Below, in pieces: positions 1 to 7,637 of a stretch of DNA of 40,284 nt. Location of the stretch: the NCBI GenBank assembly GCA_945868725.1, contig CAMBMU010000017.1, positions 1 through 40,284 on the forward strand, given 5' to 3'. Origin of the DNA: Spirosoma fluviale (GTDB lineage: Bacteria; Bacteroidota; Bacteroidia; Cytophagales; Cyclobacteriaceae). Both the position numbers and the translations under genes were made by a program. The notes below the pieces were generated by a model. That model saw only the letters and a list, made by a program, of their open reading frames with translations. It was not told the DNA's origin and made no database searches. Positions within the stretch are counted from its first letter, which is position 1. Every line of letters starts with the position of its first letter.

Positions 1-338
1 TCCTGGGCACGAAACTGAGCAATCTCTCCTATCAGTTGCACTGGCAAATCCTCGTCATACGGAAATTGAATGGCTCCTTTGGAAGTTACATACCCAGCCA
101 ATTCTTCTTTAAAATTAGTAACCCCTGAAGAGGTAGGGTAATATCCCAGATGGCTTTTGGCTGCAGCATAGTACACCAATACTTCTGTCGTCTTGAAGGC
201 CGGCATGTGGTAACTGATCACTTCTGTGGCTTCAGGTAAGGCTTGACGCAGGATTTCACGCATTTGCTGTAACTTGGCTTGGATTTCTGGAGCAAACCAA
301 GGAAAGTACTCTTGGATTGAATTAGGTTTGGGATTCAT
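1..338 (-). CDS. DUF1801 (YdhG-like) domain protein, 3' end cut by window edge
   Basis: The reverse strand from an ATG at 338 stays open to the window edge, giving 112 residues without a stop. It begins MNPKPNSIQEYFPWF and contains a helical region followed by EVISYHMPAFKTT and a LGYYPTSSG segment. This arrangement, with an aromatic/His 'Y-x-MP-x-FK' core, is typical of the DUF1801/YdhG family, a small alpha/beta domain found in frataxin-like proteins and in uncharacterised cytoplasmic proteins. Its biochemical role is not established. The gene is divergent from the MazG-like gene, with 39 bp between the starts. The C-terminus lies outside the window. Confidence 0.8.
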   Translation of the reverse strand, partial: MNPKPNSIQEYFPWFAPEIQAKLQQMREILRQALPEATEVISYHMPAFKTTEVLVYYAAAKSHLGYYPTSSGVTNFKEELAGYVTSKGAIQFPYDEDLPVQLIGEIAQFRAQ

Positions 339-377
339 ACGCTATAGAGTTCTATAGATGAAAAGCGGATTGAACTT

Positions 378-719
378 ATGGAAAAAAATGAACTTACGCT
401 CAATGAAGCGCAAAAATTAGTAGACCACTGGATCAAGACGGTGGGCGTACGCTACTTCAATGAACTGACCAACATGTCGCTCTTGATGGAGGAAGTAGGT
501 GAATTGGCCAGAATCATGGCCCGCACCTATGGGGAGCAATCCTTTAAAGAATCGGACAAAGGTCGTGCGATTGACGATGAGCTAGCCGATGTCCTTTGGG
601 TGCTGATTTGCCTTGCCAACCAAACAGGCGTGAACTTAACAGAAGCCTTGCAAAAGAATCTGGAGAAGAAAAATAGGCGCGACTTGACCCGCCACCAGGA
701 AAACGAAAAGTTGCGGTAA
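378..719 (+). CDS. MazG-like nucleotide pyrophosphohydrolase
   Basis: This is a 113-residue all-alpha protein. It has EEVGEL at residues 38-43 and DDELADVLW at 66-74, the paired acidic helices that bind Mg2+ in the MazG/dUTPase-like NTP pyrophosphohydrolase superfamily. Proteins of this size are single-domain MazG-like enzymes that hydrolyse (d)NTPs or related nucleotides to the monophosphate and pyrophosphate, a house-cleaning activity in the cytoplasm. The exact substrate cannot be read from sequence. It ends 13 bp before the stop of the convergent comB gene, so the two transcripts face each other with almost no spacer. Confidence 0.88.
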   Translation: MEKNELTLNEAQKLVDHWIKTVGVRYFNELTNMSLLMEEVGELARIMARTYGEQSFKESDKGRAIDDELADVLWVLICLANQTGVNLTEALQKNLEKKNRRDLTRHQENEKLR

Positions 720-732
720 CCGAATTAAGGCC

Positions 733-1446
733 TTAGCCTTCAATTACGCGTAAGGCTCCATCTCCTACCAATCCTACCACCTGATCGTACCGATTAAGTG
801 TCAAGCAAAAATCAATATCAGACTCAATACCATGATTTTGTAAGCGCTTGGCATGTGACGCTTGAGACAGGTAAGTTGCCAAATTTCCTCCTTCCAGAGA
901 AAATAAGGATCCCATGGCAAGAGCTCCGTCTTCTCGGTTGGAATGACTTTCTCCAAGCGCTTGAACCAAGGCACCTGCATAAAGCGAGTCTTCCAAATTA
1001 AATCGTCCCTTCCAGCCCGCACAGTGAATCAATACATCCAAATTTCGTGATTGAATGTAAGTTACTGTTGCCTGTAAATTGGGAAATGCGCCAATCAAAA
1101 CCGTAGCAGCACCTTTGGATTTTTCGAGGGCTACCGTGCCATTGGTCGTTGTCATCGCCAGTTTACGCCCTGCATAGGTTCCGTCAATATAGGCTACTGG
1201 AGAATTGCCCAATTCAAATCCCGGAGCAGTAAGTCCATCCCGCTCTCCAGCGATCAGGTAGCCTTGCGCTTGCATGGCCCGGCAAGATTCTAGATCCGCA
1301 AAAGGTAGAATCTCTGTTACCCCATGGGCCAGAGCAGCTACCATGGTAGAAGTTGCTCTAAAAATATCCACGACGACCACCAACTTACCGGTTACCTCGT
1401 GTAAGTGGATCAGCTCTGGACTAAAGCAAACTTCAATGGATCTCAT
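733..1446 (-). CDS. comB: 2-phosphosulfolactate phosphatase family protein (ComB)
   Basis: This 237-residue protein has the ComB signature segments: VVVVDIFRATST (23-34), GERDG (67-71), FELGNSP (77-83) and TTTNGT (99-104). In methanogens ComB removes phosphate from 2-phosphosulfolactate to give sulfolactate, an early coenzyme M step. Bacteria with comB do not make coenzyme M, so the product is probably used elsewhere, for example in sulfonate metabolism (inference). The gene is coupled to gcvT: the gcvT stop TAA overlaps the comB ATG (TAATG), so it is probably translated from the same mRNA. Confidence 0.88.
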   Translation of the reverse strand: MRSIEVCFSPELIHLHEVTGKLVVVVDIFRATSTMVAALAHGVTEILPFADLESCRAMQAQGYLIAGERDGLTAPGFELGNSPVAYIDGTYAGRKLAMTTTNGTVALEKSKGAATVLIGAFPNLQATVTYIQSRNLDVLIHCAGWKGRFNLEDSLYAGALVQALGESHSNREDGALAMGSLFSLEGGNLATYLSQASHAKRLQNHGIESDIDFCLTLNRYDQVVGLVGDGALRVIEG

Positions 1447-2540
1447 TATCCTTTGTATAAAGGGAATTTTTCTATTTGAGCCTTTAGATTTTTGTTACGG
1501 ATCTGGATGTAAATCTCCGTTCCCACCTTACTGTAGGCGGTTTGAACATAACCCATCCCAATTCCAAGACTCATACTCGGAGACTGCGTACCGGAAGTAA
1601 CTTCTCCAATCACCTTTCCAGCAGCATCCACGATTGGATAATGCCCTCTTGGGATACCCCGCTCCTGCATGATAAATCCTACCAACTTGCGACTTACTCC
1701 TGCTTCTTTTTGTTGCTTCAAGGCTTCGGAATTGGTGAAGTCTTTGGTGAATTTGGTGATCCAACCCAATCCTGCTTCAATTGGTGAAGTGGTATCTGTG
1801 ATGTCGTTGCCGTACAAGCAATAGCCCATCTCGAGCCTCAAGGTATCCCGAGCACCCAAGCCAATGGGCTTGATCTCGTAGCTAGCACCTGCTTCAAAAA
1901 TCTTTTTCCAAACTCGCTCCGCATCGGCGTTTTTCACATAAATCTCGAATCCACCCGCGCCCGTATAGCCTGTTCCTGAGATAATCACATCGGCAATCCC
2001 AGCAAAGTCTCCGATCGCAAAATGGTAAAACTTGATCTCTGAAAGAGACACGGAAGTCAAAGTCTGCATGGCTGCCGCAGCTTTAGGCCCCTGTACAGCA
2101 AAAAGACAATAGTCCTCGGATGCATTGCGAAGCGTGGCTCCCATCGTATTATGGCTTGAAATCCATGCCCAATCCTTGTCGATATTGGAGGCATTGACCA
2201 CCAGCATGTACTTCTCCTCTGCCATTTTGTATACAATCAAATCGTCAACAATTCCGCCCACTTCATTGGGGTAACAGGAATACTGGGCCTGACCGATCAC
2301 CAAAGTGGCCACATCATTGGAAGTGACTTTTTGGATCAAAGCCAAGGCATGGGGACCCTCCACAAAAAATTCACCCATGTGGGAAACATCAAATACACCT
2401 ACCCCTTGACGAACGCAGAGATGTTCTTCAATATCTGAACTGTAACGAACAGGCATCATGTAGCCTGCAAAAGGAACCATTTTGCCTCCTAAAGCCGCAT
2501 GCAGATCATTTAAAGGAATTGTTTTGATGGGTGTTTCCAT
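1446..2540 (-). CDS. gcvT: Aminomethyltransferase (glycine cleavage T-protein)
   Basis: This 364-residue protein begins [14 protein letters not shown]. The reading frame stays open further upstream to 2603, but the family start motif ([19 protein letters not shown]) sits right after this ATG, so 2540 is preferred. GcvT takes the aminomethyl group from lipoylated H-protein, releases ammonia and gives 5,10-methylene-tetrahydrofolate. Segments [20 protein letters not shown] and the C-terminal [17 protein letters not shown] fit the folate-binding fold and the GcvT C-terminal barrel. Genes for the H- and P-proteins are not in this window. A TACCTTTG -7-like box lies at 2567-2574, just upstream on the same strand. 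Confidence 0.95.
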   Translation of the reverse strand: METPIKTIPLNDLHAALGGKMVPFAGYMMPVRYSSDIEEHLCVRQGVGVFDVSHMGEFFVEGPHALALIQKVTSNDVATLVIGQAQYSCYPNEVGGIVDDLIVYKMAEEKYMLVVNASNIDKDWAWISSHNTMGATLRNASEDYCLFAVQGPKAAAAMQTLTSVSLSEIKFYHFAIGDFAGIADVIISGTGYTGAGGFEIYVKNADAERVWKKIFEAGASYEIKPIGLGARDTLRLEMGYCLYGNDITDTTSPIEAGLGWITKFTKDFTNSEALKQQKEAGVSRKLVGFIMQERGIPRGHYPIVDAAGKVIGEVTSGTQSPSMSLGIGMGYVQTAYSKVGTEIYIQIRNKNLKAQIEKFPLYKG

Positions 2541-2566
2541 TGGGTTGTAGTTGTTTTTGTCGTGGG

Positions 2567-2574
2567 CAAAGGTA
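2567..2574 (-). promoter_or_regulatory. Possible -7 box for gcvT-comB
   Basis: Read on the minus strand this is TACCTTTG, an exact match to the Bacteroidota -7 consensus TAnnTTTG, placed 27 bp upstream of the chosen gcvT ATG. No TTG is found at the expected 19-21 bp further upstream, so only half of the promoter is supported. Confidence 0.4.
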
Positions 2575-2623
2575 AGCAATGCCCTAAAAAATGGGGTAAG
2601 CAAGAAGATATATTTTGAGGTTG

Positions 2624-2656
2624 CGCATAAAAAAAGCAGCTAATTGAAGCTGCTTT
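2624..2656 (-). terminator. Intrinsic terminator after the A-type Fe-S carrier gene
   Basis: On the minus strand the hairpin AAAGCAGC / GCTGCTTT (arms 2649-2656 and 2633-2640, 8-nt loop) is followed by a run of T residues. It lies 22 bp after the stop of the gene at 2678-3004 and separates it from gcvT. Confidence 0.8.
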
Positions 2657-2677
2657 AGTTATTCTATTTTAGGTCGC

Positions 2678-3004
2678 TTAGACGGAGAAACTTTCCCCAC
2701 ATCCACAGGTACGGCTTGCATTCGGATTTACAAACTGAAATCCCTTGCCATTTAGCCCATCGGAAAATTCTAAGGTCGTGCCCACTAAGTACAAGAGGCT
2801 TTTTTTGTCTACCAAAATTTTGACTCCCTTGTCCTCAAATACATGGTCGCTTTCAACCAGTTGCGCATCAAAGCCCAACTCGTACATCAAACCCGAACAG
2901 CCTCCTCCTTTCACAGAGACGCGAATGTTCTCTTGCTCCATTCTCCCCTCTTCTTTTTTCAATTCAAGAATTCTCTCTTTTGCTTTGTCAGAAACGGTGA
3001 TCAT
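2678..3004 (-). CDS. A-type iron-sulfur cluster carrier (IscA/ErpA/SufA family)
   Basis: This 108-residue HesB/IscA-fold protein has all three conserved cysteines: C36 in VKGGGCSGL, and C100 and C102 in CGCGESF near the C-terminus. The family accepts Fe-S clusters from the SUF or ISC scaffold and passes them to apo-proteins in the cytoplasm. No other suf or isc gene is adjacent, so which subfamily it belongs to cannot be decided from context. It is divergent from the epimerase gene and is closed by its own terminator. A second A-type-like protein without the last two cysteines is encoded at 7287-7601. Confidence 0.92.
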   Translation of the reverse strand: MITVSDKAKERILELKKEEGRMEQENIRVSVKGGGCSGLMYELGFDAQLVESDHVFEDKGVKILVDKKSLLYLVGTTLEFSDGLNGKGFQFVNPNASRTCGCGESFSV

Positions 3005-3096
3005 ATCTTTATATCTTTACACTTTGGTTGGTCACTTCTTCTCAGTTAAACTGCTTACCGAAGAAAAAGATTCAAACAAAGATACTAATTAATGGC

Positions 3097-3513
3097 ATGA
3101 GGAAAATCGAACATCTTGGAATTGCGGTCGCTGACCTAAAAAAATCCAACGAACTCTTTCAGCGACTCCTGGGAAACCCTCCCTATAAATCAGAGACAGT
3201 TGCTACTGAGGGGGTTGAAACCAGTTTTTTCCAAGTTGGTGACACTAAAATCGAATTGCTTCAAGCTAGCACGGCTGATTCTCCCATCGCTAAATTCATC
3301 GACAAAAAATCCGAGGGCATTCACCACATCGCTTTTGATGTGGAAGACATCTATGCCGAAATGTCCCGACTGAAAGCCGAAGGTTTTGAGATTTTAAATG
3401 AGGTTCCCAAAAAAGGAGCCGACAACAAGATCGTGGTATTTTTGCATCCCAAGAGCACAAACGGCGTGTTGGTAGAATTGTGTCAAACAAATCCCAACCC
3501 AGAAAACCTCTAA
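3097..3513 (+). CDS. mce: Methylmalonyl-CoA epimerase
   Basis: This 138-residue vicinal-oxygen-chelate (glyoxalase-fold) protein begins MRKIEHLGIAVADL. The frame is open from 3028, but the VOC domain starts directly at the ATG at 3097, so that start is used. Metal ligands expected for the family are visible: H6, the HH at 76-77 in GIHHIAFDVED, and E127 in GVLVELCQ. The enzyme interconverts (R)- and (S)-methylmalonyl-CoA in propionate and branched-chain degradation or the succinate-propionate route. The mutase genes are not in the window. Another VOC-family lyase is less likely given the KSEGIHHIAFDV motif. Confidence 0.9.
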   Translation: MRKIEHLGIAVADLKKSNELFQRLLGNPPYKSETVATEGVETSFFQVGDTKIELLQASTADSPIAKFIDKKSEGIHHIAFDVEDIYAEMSRLKAEGFEILNEVPKKGADNKIVVFLHPKSTNGVLVELCQTNPNPENL

Positions 3514-3561
3514 AACACCTCCAAATTATCAATAGCCTTTACTGCTACAACTACAAAAAGC

Positions 3562-4590
3562 ATGTCTGAGAAAAGAACTGAAATAAGTGAATTGGGAGAG
3601 TTTGGCTTAATCGAGCAGCTCGCCAAAGGTGCGCTAGTCAAAAATCCATCCACAGTTAAGGGAATCGGTGACGATGCAGCGGTACTCGATGCTGGCGATC
3701 AAGTGACGGTAGTAAGCACCGACTTACTTTTGGAAGGTATACATTTTGACCTCGCCTACAGTCCTCTCCCTCACCTGGGTTTCAAGGCTGTCGCGGTGAA
3801 TGTATCCGATATTGCTGCGATGAATGCCATCCCGACCCAGATTACAGTCAGCATTGCTTTATCCAATCGATTTTCGGTAGAAGCAGTTCAAGCGCTATAC
3901 GAAGGAATATATGCCGCTTGCGAGCAGTACGGAGTGGATTTGGTTGGAGGCGATACCACAGCTTCCCGATCTGGGCTTGTAATTTCCGTCACAGCAATCG
4001 GTCAGGCCAAAAAAGAGCAACTCTCCTTTCGCTCAGGTGCCCAAGTAAATGACATTATCTGCGTGACCGGTGACCTCGGTGCGGCACTGGTAGGACTTCA
4101 GATTCTAGAACGAGAAAAGCAAGTGTTCCTCTCCAATCCAGAAATGAAACCCGAACTGGAAAAATACACCGTAGTGACAGGTCGTCAACTCCGTCCCGAT
4201 GCCAGAATGGACATCATTCACGAACTTCGTGAACTAGGCGTGGTACCGAACAGCATGATCGACATTTCCGATGGGCTGGCTTCTGAGATTTTTCACCTCT
4301 GCAAGGCCTCAAATGTTGGTGCGACGATTTACGAGGATAAACTGCCAATTGACAAGCAAACCTTTGATACCGCTGTGGAACTCAACCTCGACCCCATCAC
4401 CTGTGTGATGAATGGTGGAGAGGATTACGAATTGCTATTTACGATCGACCAAAAGGATTTCGCCAAACTCGAAAAACACCCCGATGTGCATTTTATTGGG
4501 CATATCACGAAAGCAGAAGAAGGAAAATACCTAGTTACCAAGAGCGGTACTGCGGTACAAATTAAAGCCCAAGGCTGGAAGCACTTCTAA
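3562..4590 (+). CDS. thiL: Thiamine-monophosphate kinase
   Basis: This 342-residue protein belongs to the AIR synthase/PurM-like ATP-dependent superfamily. GIGDDAA at 34-40, STDLLLEGIHF at 52-62, the KAVAVNVSDIAAMNA helix and GGDTTAS are hallmark ThiL motifs that bind Mg2+-ATP and thiamine phosphate. It makes thiamine diphosphate, the last biosynthetic step. Other thi genes are absent here. It starts 48 bp after mce on the same strand and may share its transcript. Confidence 0.95.
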   Translation: MSEKRTEISELGEFGLIEQLAKGALVKNPSTVKGIGDDAAVLDAGDQVTVVSTDLLLEGIHFDLAYSPLPHLGFKAVAVNVSDIAAMNAIPTQITVSIALSNRFSVEAVQALYEGIYAACEQYGVDLVGGDTTASRSGLVISVTAIGQAKKEQLSFRSGAQVNDIICVTGDLGAALVGLQILEREKQVFLSNPEMKPELEKYTVVTGRQLRPDARMDIIHELRELGVVPNSMIDISDGLASEIFHLCKASNVGATIYEDKLPIDKQTFDTAVELNLDPITCVMNGGEDYELLFTIDQKDFAKLEKHPDVHFIGHITKAEEGKYLVTKSGTAVQIKAQGWKHF

Positions 4591-4678
4591 GCCAAATGAT
4601 TCCTAATTAGTTTACAATAGGAACCATCCCTTTAAAAAATTGCCAAAGGAAGAAGCATTTTTTTTGTAGTAGAATTTG

Positions 4679-4701
4679 CTGTGGTCCGTGGTCTGTCAAC
4701 C
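4679..4701 (-). repeat. Solo core of the interspersed repeat family (copy D, diverged)
   Basis: Read on the minus strand, this 23-bp stretch matches the repeat core of copy A (12575-12597) at 18 of 23 positions, with GACAGAC and CCACAG identical. It lies in the 160-bp spacer between the convergent thiL and dtd genes. No terminal inverted repeats are visible around it, so it is probably a decayed or partial copy. Confidence 0.5.
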
Positions 4702-4750
4702 GTTGACCTTATGACCTTGCCTGGAATTGGTTGTCATTAATCTGAAAGGA

Positions 4751-5203
4751 TTACACCTTATTTTTGGTATCCATGATCAGGGTAACAGGCCCATCATTGA
4801 TCAGACTTACCTTCATGTCCGCACCAAAAGTTCCAGTACCGCTGGATTTACCTAACTCGGCCTCAAAGACAGCGATCGTTAGTTCGTAGAGGGGAAGTGC
4901 AATCTCGGGCCGTGCTGCTTTGATGTAAGAAGGTCGATTGCCCTTTTTGGTGCTTGCATGCAGGGTAAATTGGGATACCAACAATAGCTCTCCACCCACA
5001 TCCAGTAGACTTTTGTTCATCACTTCTTGTTCATCCGGAAAAATCCGAAGGTTGACTATTTTTTTGGCGAGCCATTCGATATCCTCTTTCCCGTCTGCCT
5101 CTTCGATTCCCAAAAGAACCAAGAGACCTGTTCCAATCTTGGATTTAACTTTTCCATCAATCGTCACTGAGGACTCTGAAACCCGTTGAATGACTGCAAT
5201 CAT
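4751..5203 (-). CDS. dtd: D-aminoacyl-tRNA deacylase
   Basis: This 150-residue protein is the usual length for DTD. It contains LLVSQFTLHAS, GNRPSYIKAA and a C-terminal NDGPVT. The SQFTL and GPVT motifs build the active site that hydrolyses D-amino acids from mischarged tRNAs using the tRNA 2'-OH. Its start overlaps the stop of the upstream epimerase gene by 4 bp (ATGA), which indicates translational coupling in a three-gene minus-strand operon. Confidence 0.95.
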   Translation of the reverse strand: MIAVIQRVSESSVTIDGKVKSKIGTGLLVLLGIEEADGKEDIEWLAKKIVNLRIFPDEQEVMNKSLLDVGGELLLVSQFTLHASTKKGNRPSYIKAARPEIALPLYELTIAVFEAELGKSSGTGTFGADMKVSLINDGPVTLIMDTKNKV

Positions 5204-5919
5204 GCTCCTAATTCTTGCATTTTACCAGATAGAAAGCAGTCCACACTGCTTTCTGAATCGCTTAGCGCCACATTAACCAAAGATTTGGCAACCACATGGT
5301 CCCGAATGGGGCGTATATTTTTTCCAAGCTTCAGCCAACTCAAAGGCATCATAAAAAAGGTGGCCACCTGTTCACCAAATCGAAATTCGTGCCTAGTTCC
5401 TAGCAAGAGTGAGGGACGGAAAAGGCCTAAATAGGCAAATTGAATTACTTTCAGATCACCCTCTGTCTCTCCTTTTACCTTGTTGTAAAAAATAGATGAA
5501 TTGGCATTTGCACCCATGGACGACACGTAGAGAAACTTGCTGGCACCTAACTTTTTTGCCCAGGAGGCAAACTCAAGCACCAAATCGTGATCTACCGCAT
5601 AAAATTTATCCTTGGAGCCCGCCTGCTTGATGGTCGTGCCCAAGCTACAAAAAGCATGTACGGTCACCTTTTTTTCTTGCAAGTCCAACACCAAAGTCTG
5701 GTATGCTCCTCCCAAAGACTGTGCATTGATTTTATCTTCCCAGGTCCAAGAAGTCAACTTAGGCATGTCCCCATCGATTTGGAGTAATTTCTCGTGCTTC
5801 AAGGCAAGGCTCCTTCGCCCCACACTGATCACATAACTGTAAGCAGGATTACGCAGGAGTTGATGCAGCAGCTGCATCCCAACTAATCCAGAAGTTCCAG
5901 AAATCAAAGCAGTGGTCAT
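5200..5919 (-). CDS. NAD(P)-binding epimerase/oxidoreductase, HTATIP2/YbjT-like
   Basis: This 239-residue Rossmann-fold protein of the atypical short-chain dehydrogenase type has GTSGLVG at 8-14, VSVGRRSL-like spacing after beta-2, and YVSSMGANANS followed by YNKVKGETE, where the Tyr and Lys fit the catalytic YxxxK. The late segment FRPSLLLGTRHEFRFGEQ resembles the HTATIP2/TIP30-like and YbjT families. The substrate is unknown; such proteins bind NADPH and may act as redox sensors or reductases. It is the middle gene of an operon and overlaps its neighbours by 4 bp on both sides. Confidence 0.82.
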   Translation of the reverse strand: MTTALISGTSGLVGMQLLHQLLRNPAYSYVISVGRRSLALKHEKLLQIDGDMPKLTSWTWEDKINAQSLGGAYQTLVLDLQEKKVTVHAFCSLGTTIKQAGSKDKFYAVDHDLVLEFASWAKKLGASKFLYVSSMGANANSSIFYNKVKGETEGDLKVIQFAYLGLFRPSLLLGTRHEFRFGEQVATFFMMPLSWLKLGKNIRPIRDHVVAKSLVNVALSDSESSVDCFLSGKMQELGA

Positions 5920-6539
5920 GAAGTCAAAGTTGAAGAAATTAATGGATAGATTTCAGTTTCGAGGTCTTTCTGTTTGTTTTTGGCATACCAAAGATGGGCG
6001 TCCTTCAAAAAATCCGCATAAGAAAGTCCTTTTGGATTTTGCTTGAAGGCGGAAAGACGGTCCATCAGGTACTTAGGTTTGGGACCCCATGTAAATAATT
6101 CCTGCTGCAAATCTGCGGTAATTGCGATCAGTTTGGGTACGGACCGATTTCCATTCGTCAAATAGGCATCCATCAATTTCGGATGCTCGTCACGAAGTAC
6201 AATTTTTAAAGAAATAAGCGGATTACACGCGGCAAGTTTAGCTAAGTGCGGAATCGACTGGGCAGCATCTCCGCACCAAGCTTCTGTGATCAGGAGCCAT
6301 ACTTGCGGCCGATTGACCCTCCGCACCAACTGGGCTAGCTCCTCTGAGACCTTGCTGGTTTTGTTCCATCGAACAATCCGCTGAAGACACATGCGGGTGT
6401 AGGCTAGGTATTCCTCGCTTTGATTGGCACCGGTGGTGCGGTTTTCCCCAACTAGCTGTTCGGTAAACTGAACAAATTCAGGGTAGGTAAACCCTCCGTC
6501 CACTAAGTCTGATGTGATGGGGTAGCTCAAGGGTTTCAT
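5916..6539 (-). CDS. Thioredoxin-family protein with a single active-site cysteine
   Basis: This 207-residue cytoplasmic protein has no signal peptide. WLLITEAWCGDAAQ places WCGDA at 88-92 where thioredoxins have WCGPC, so the second, resolving cysteine is replaced by alanine. A cis-Pro-like VPK (NRSVPKLIAI) lies about 45 residues later, as in the fold. This matches the thioredoxin_9-type family common in Bacteroidota and Firmicutes. With one cysteine it may form mixed disulfides rather than act as a classical dithiol reductase (inference). It is the first gene of the operon leading to the epimerase and dtd. Confidence 0.8.
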   Translation of the reverse strand: MKPLSYPITSDLVDGGFTYPEFVQFTEQLVGENRTTGANQSEEYLAYTRMCLQRIVRWNKTSKVSEELAQLVRRVNRPQVWLLITEAWCGDAAQSIPHLAKLAACNPLISLKIVLRDEHPKLMDAYLTNGNRSVPKLIAITADLQQELFTWGPKPKYLMDRLSAFKQNPKGLSYADFLKDAHLWYAKNKQKDLETEIYPLISSTLTS

Positions 6540-6583
6540 AGCATGGAATTTGACTAATAACCTTGGTGTCTTAGAATTAATTC

Positions 6584-6606
6584 AAAAAAATTGTATCAAA
6601 CAATTT
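6584..6606 (-). terminator. Probable intrinsic terminator after the membrane-anchored unknown gene
   Basis: On the minus strand, AAATTGT and ACAATTT (arms 6600-6606 and 6588-6594, 5-nt loop) form an A/T-rich hairpin that runs directly into T residues. It lies 48 bp after the stop of the gene at 6654-7175. Confidence 0.5.
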
Positions 6607-6653
6607 GATGCTAGTTCCTGAATTATTGATCGTGTTTTTTGGTAAAATCTAGC

Positions 6654-7175
6654 TTAAAAATAGACACTAATCTCCGCCTTAACTTTGCGAATTGCCAAGG
6701 CAATCGGGTCGTTTTTCCGATCAAAGGACTGGGTCAATACCACCTTTGCCAAGTCTACACCGGAAGCGGATGAATTCAATTGTTGACGGCTAACATTGAT
6801 CCGTGAGATCACCTCCTCCACTGCAATTCGCACTGCATCCCAAGTGTCTTCTGAAAAATATACTTGCTGGCTGGCATTGTGATTAAACTCCTCTCTGATT
6901 TCTGAGATGAGATGATGATGCAGCTCCTCAGCAGAAAACTGTCCAGGTATGGACCGACGGATCACTTGAGCTGGCGTAATGCGTTCCAGCAGGAGGCAAA
7001 GCCGTTCGGCCGCTTGAAGACGAATGGGAAGCACCACATTCGCTTGCTGGCTTCGTAGATCCAACTTTAATTTCTCCTGTTCCTTGGATAAAAAAGAAGC
7101 TACTACCAAATACATCCCATAAAGAACTGCTGCTGCAGGAAGAAGTATTTTTAAAAGATCTAGAAAGTAAGTCAT
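6654..7175 (-). CDS. Membrane-anchored protein of unknown function (DUF7935-like)
   Basis: This 173-residue protein has one N-terminal hydrophobic segment (about 7-27: LLKILLPAAAVLYGMYLVVASF), then a basic KEQEKLKLDLR stretch and a helical soluble domain that should face the cytoplasm. LPIRLQAAERLCLLLERITP and VYFSEDTWDAVRIAVEEVISRIN are patterns I associate with a conserved Bacteroidota family (DUF7935). No catalytic motif is visible, and I assign no function. It is divergent from the degenerate A-type carrier gene, with 111 bp between them. Confidence 0.65.
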   Translation of the reverse strand: MTYFLDLLKILLPAAAVLYGMYLVVASFLSKEQEKLKLDLRSQQANVVLPIRLQAAERLCLLLERITPAQVIRRSIPGQFSAEELHHHLISEIREEFNHNASQQVYFSEDTWDAVRIAVEEVISRINVSRQQLNSSASGVDLAKVVLTQSFDRKNDPIALAIRKVKAEISVYF

Positions 7176-7210
7176 GTCAAAATTTTAATTCGAATATCTA
7201 CAATTCTTTG

Positions 7211-7242
7211 TTGCCAAAAAACTTAGTAAACGAGTAATTTTG
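7211..7242 (+). promoter_or_regulatory. Bacteroidota-type promoter for the degenerate A-type protein
   Basis: TTG at 7211-7213 and TAATTTTG at 7235-7242 are separated by 21 bp. This matches the Bacteroidota -33/-7 arrangement (TTG-N19-21-TAnnTTTG). It sits 44 bp upstream of the ATG at 7287, and it is the best-formed promoter I found in the window. Confidence 0.6.
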
Positions 7243-7286
7243 TAATCCAAGTTGAATTAATCCCTAAACTTGGTGACTTTTAACCC

Positions 7287-7601
7287 ATGTTGACTCCCAT
7301 AGAAATAACGCCCAAAGCAGCTCTTGAAATCAAGCACATCATGGCTACCAAGAATATTCCCTTGGATTATTTTCTACGGGTAGGCGTCAAAGGTGGGGGT
7401 TGTGGTGGGATGGCTTTTGCCCTAGGTTTTGATAAATTAAAGCCCGAGGATCAGCGCTATGAAGTTCAAAATATCCCCGTACTAATAGAAAAAAAACACC
7501 TCATGTTTTTGATGGGGATGCAATTAGATTTTTTTGAGGGGGATGAAGCGAGAGGGTTCACCTTTACCAATCCAAGTATTCCCAAGCGGCATGACCTTTA
7601 A
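7287..7601 (+). CDS. HesB/IscA-fold protein lacking the C-terminal cysteine pair
   Basis: This 104-residue protein aligns end to end with A-type Fe-S carriers. VGVKGGGCGGMAFALGFD keeps the first cysteine (C39), and the segment up to RGFTFTNPS matches. Where the family has TCGCGESF, this protein ends NPSIPKRHDL, so two of the three cluster ligands are gone. The frame is intact, codon use looks normal and it has a good promoter, so it is probably functional rather than a pseudogene. It may bind metal through other residues, form part of a hetero-oligomer, or have a different role (inference). Confidence 0.82.
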   Translation: MLTPIEITPKAALEIKHIMATKNIPLDYFLRVGVKGGGCGGMAFALGFDKLKPEDQRYEVQNIPVLIEKKHLMFLMGMQLDFFEGDEARGFTFTNPSIPKRHDL

Positions 7602-7637
7602 TTTTCTTTGATAAAGCCCTACGGCCACCAGAAATTA

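Noticed and set aside
2984-3019. TTTG plus TATCTTTA as a promoter for methylmalonyl-CoA epimerase
   Set aside because: The spacings (16 or 24 bp) and the final A instead of G fit the consensus poorly; coincidental matches are likely in this A/T-rich stretch.
4628-4665. CCTTT/AAAGG hairpin with a T8 run after thiL as a terminator
   Set aside because: The stem is only 5 bp and lies about 10 or more bases before the T-run, which is too weak to support.
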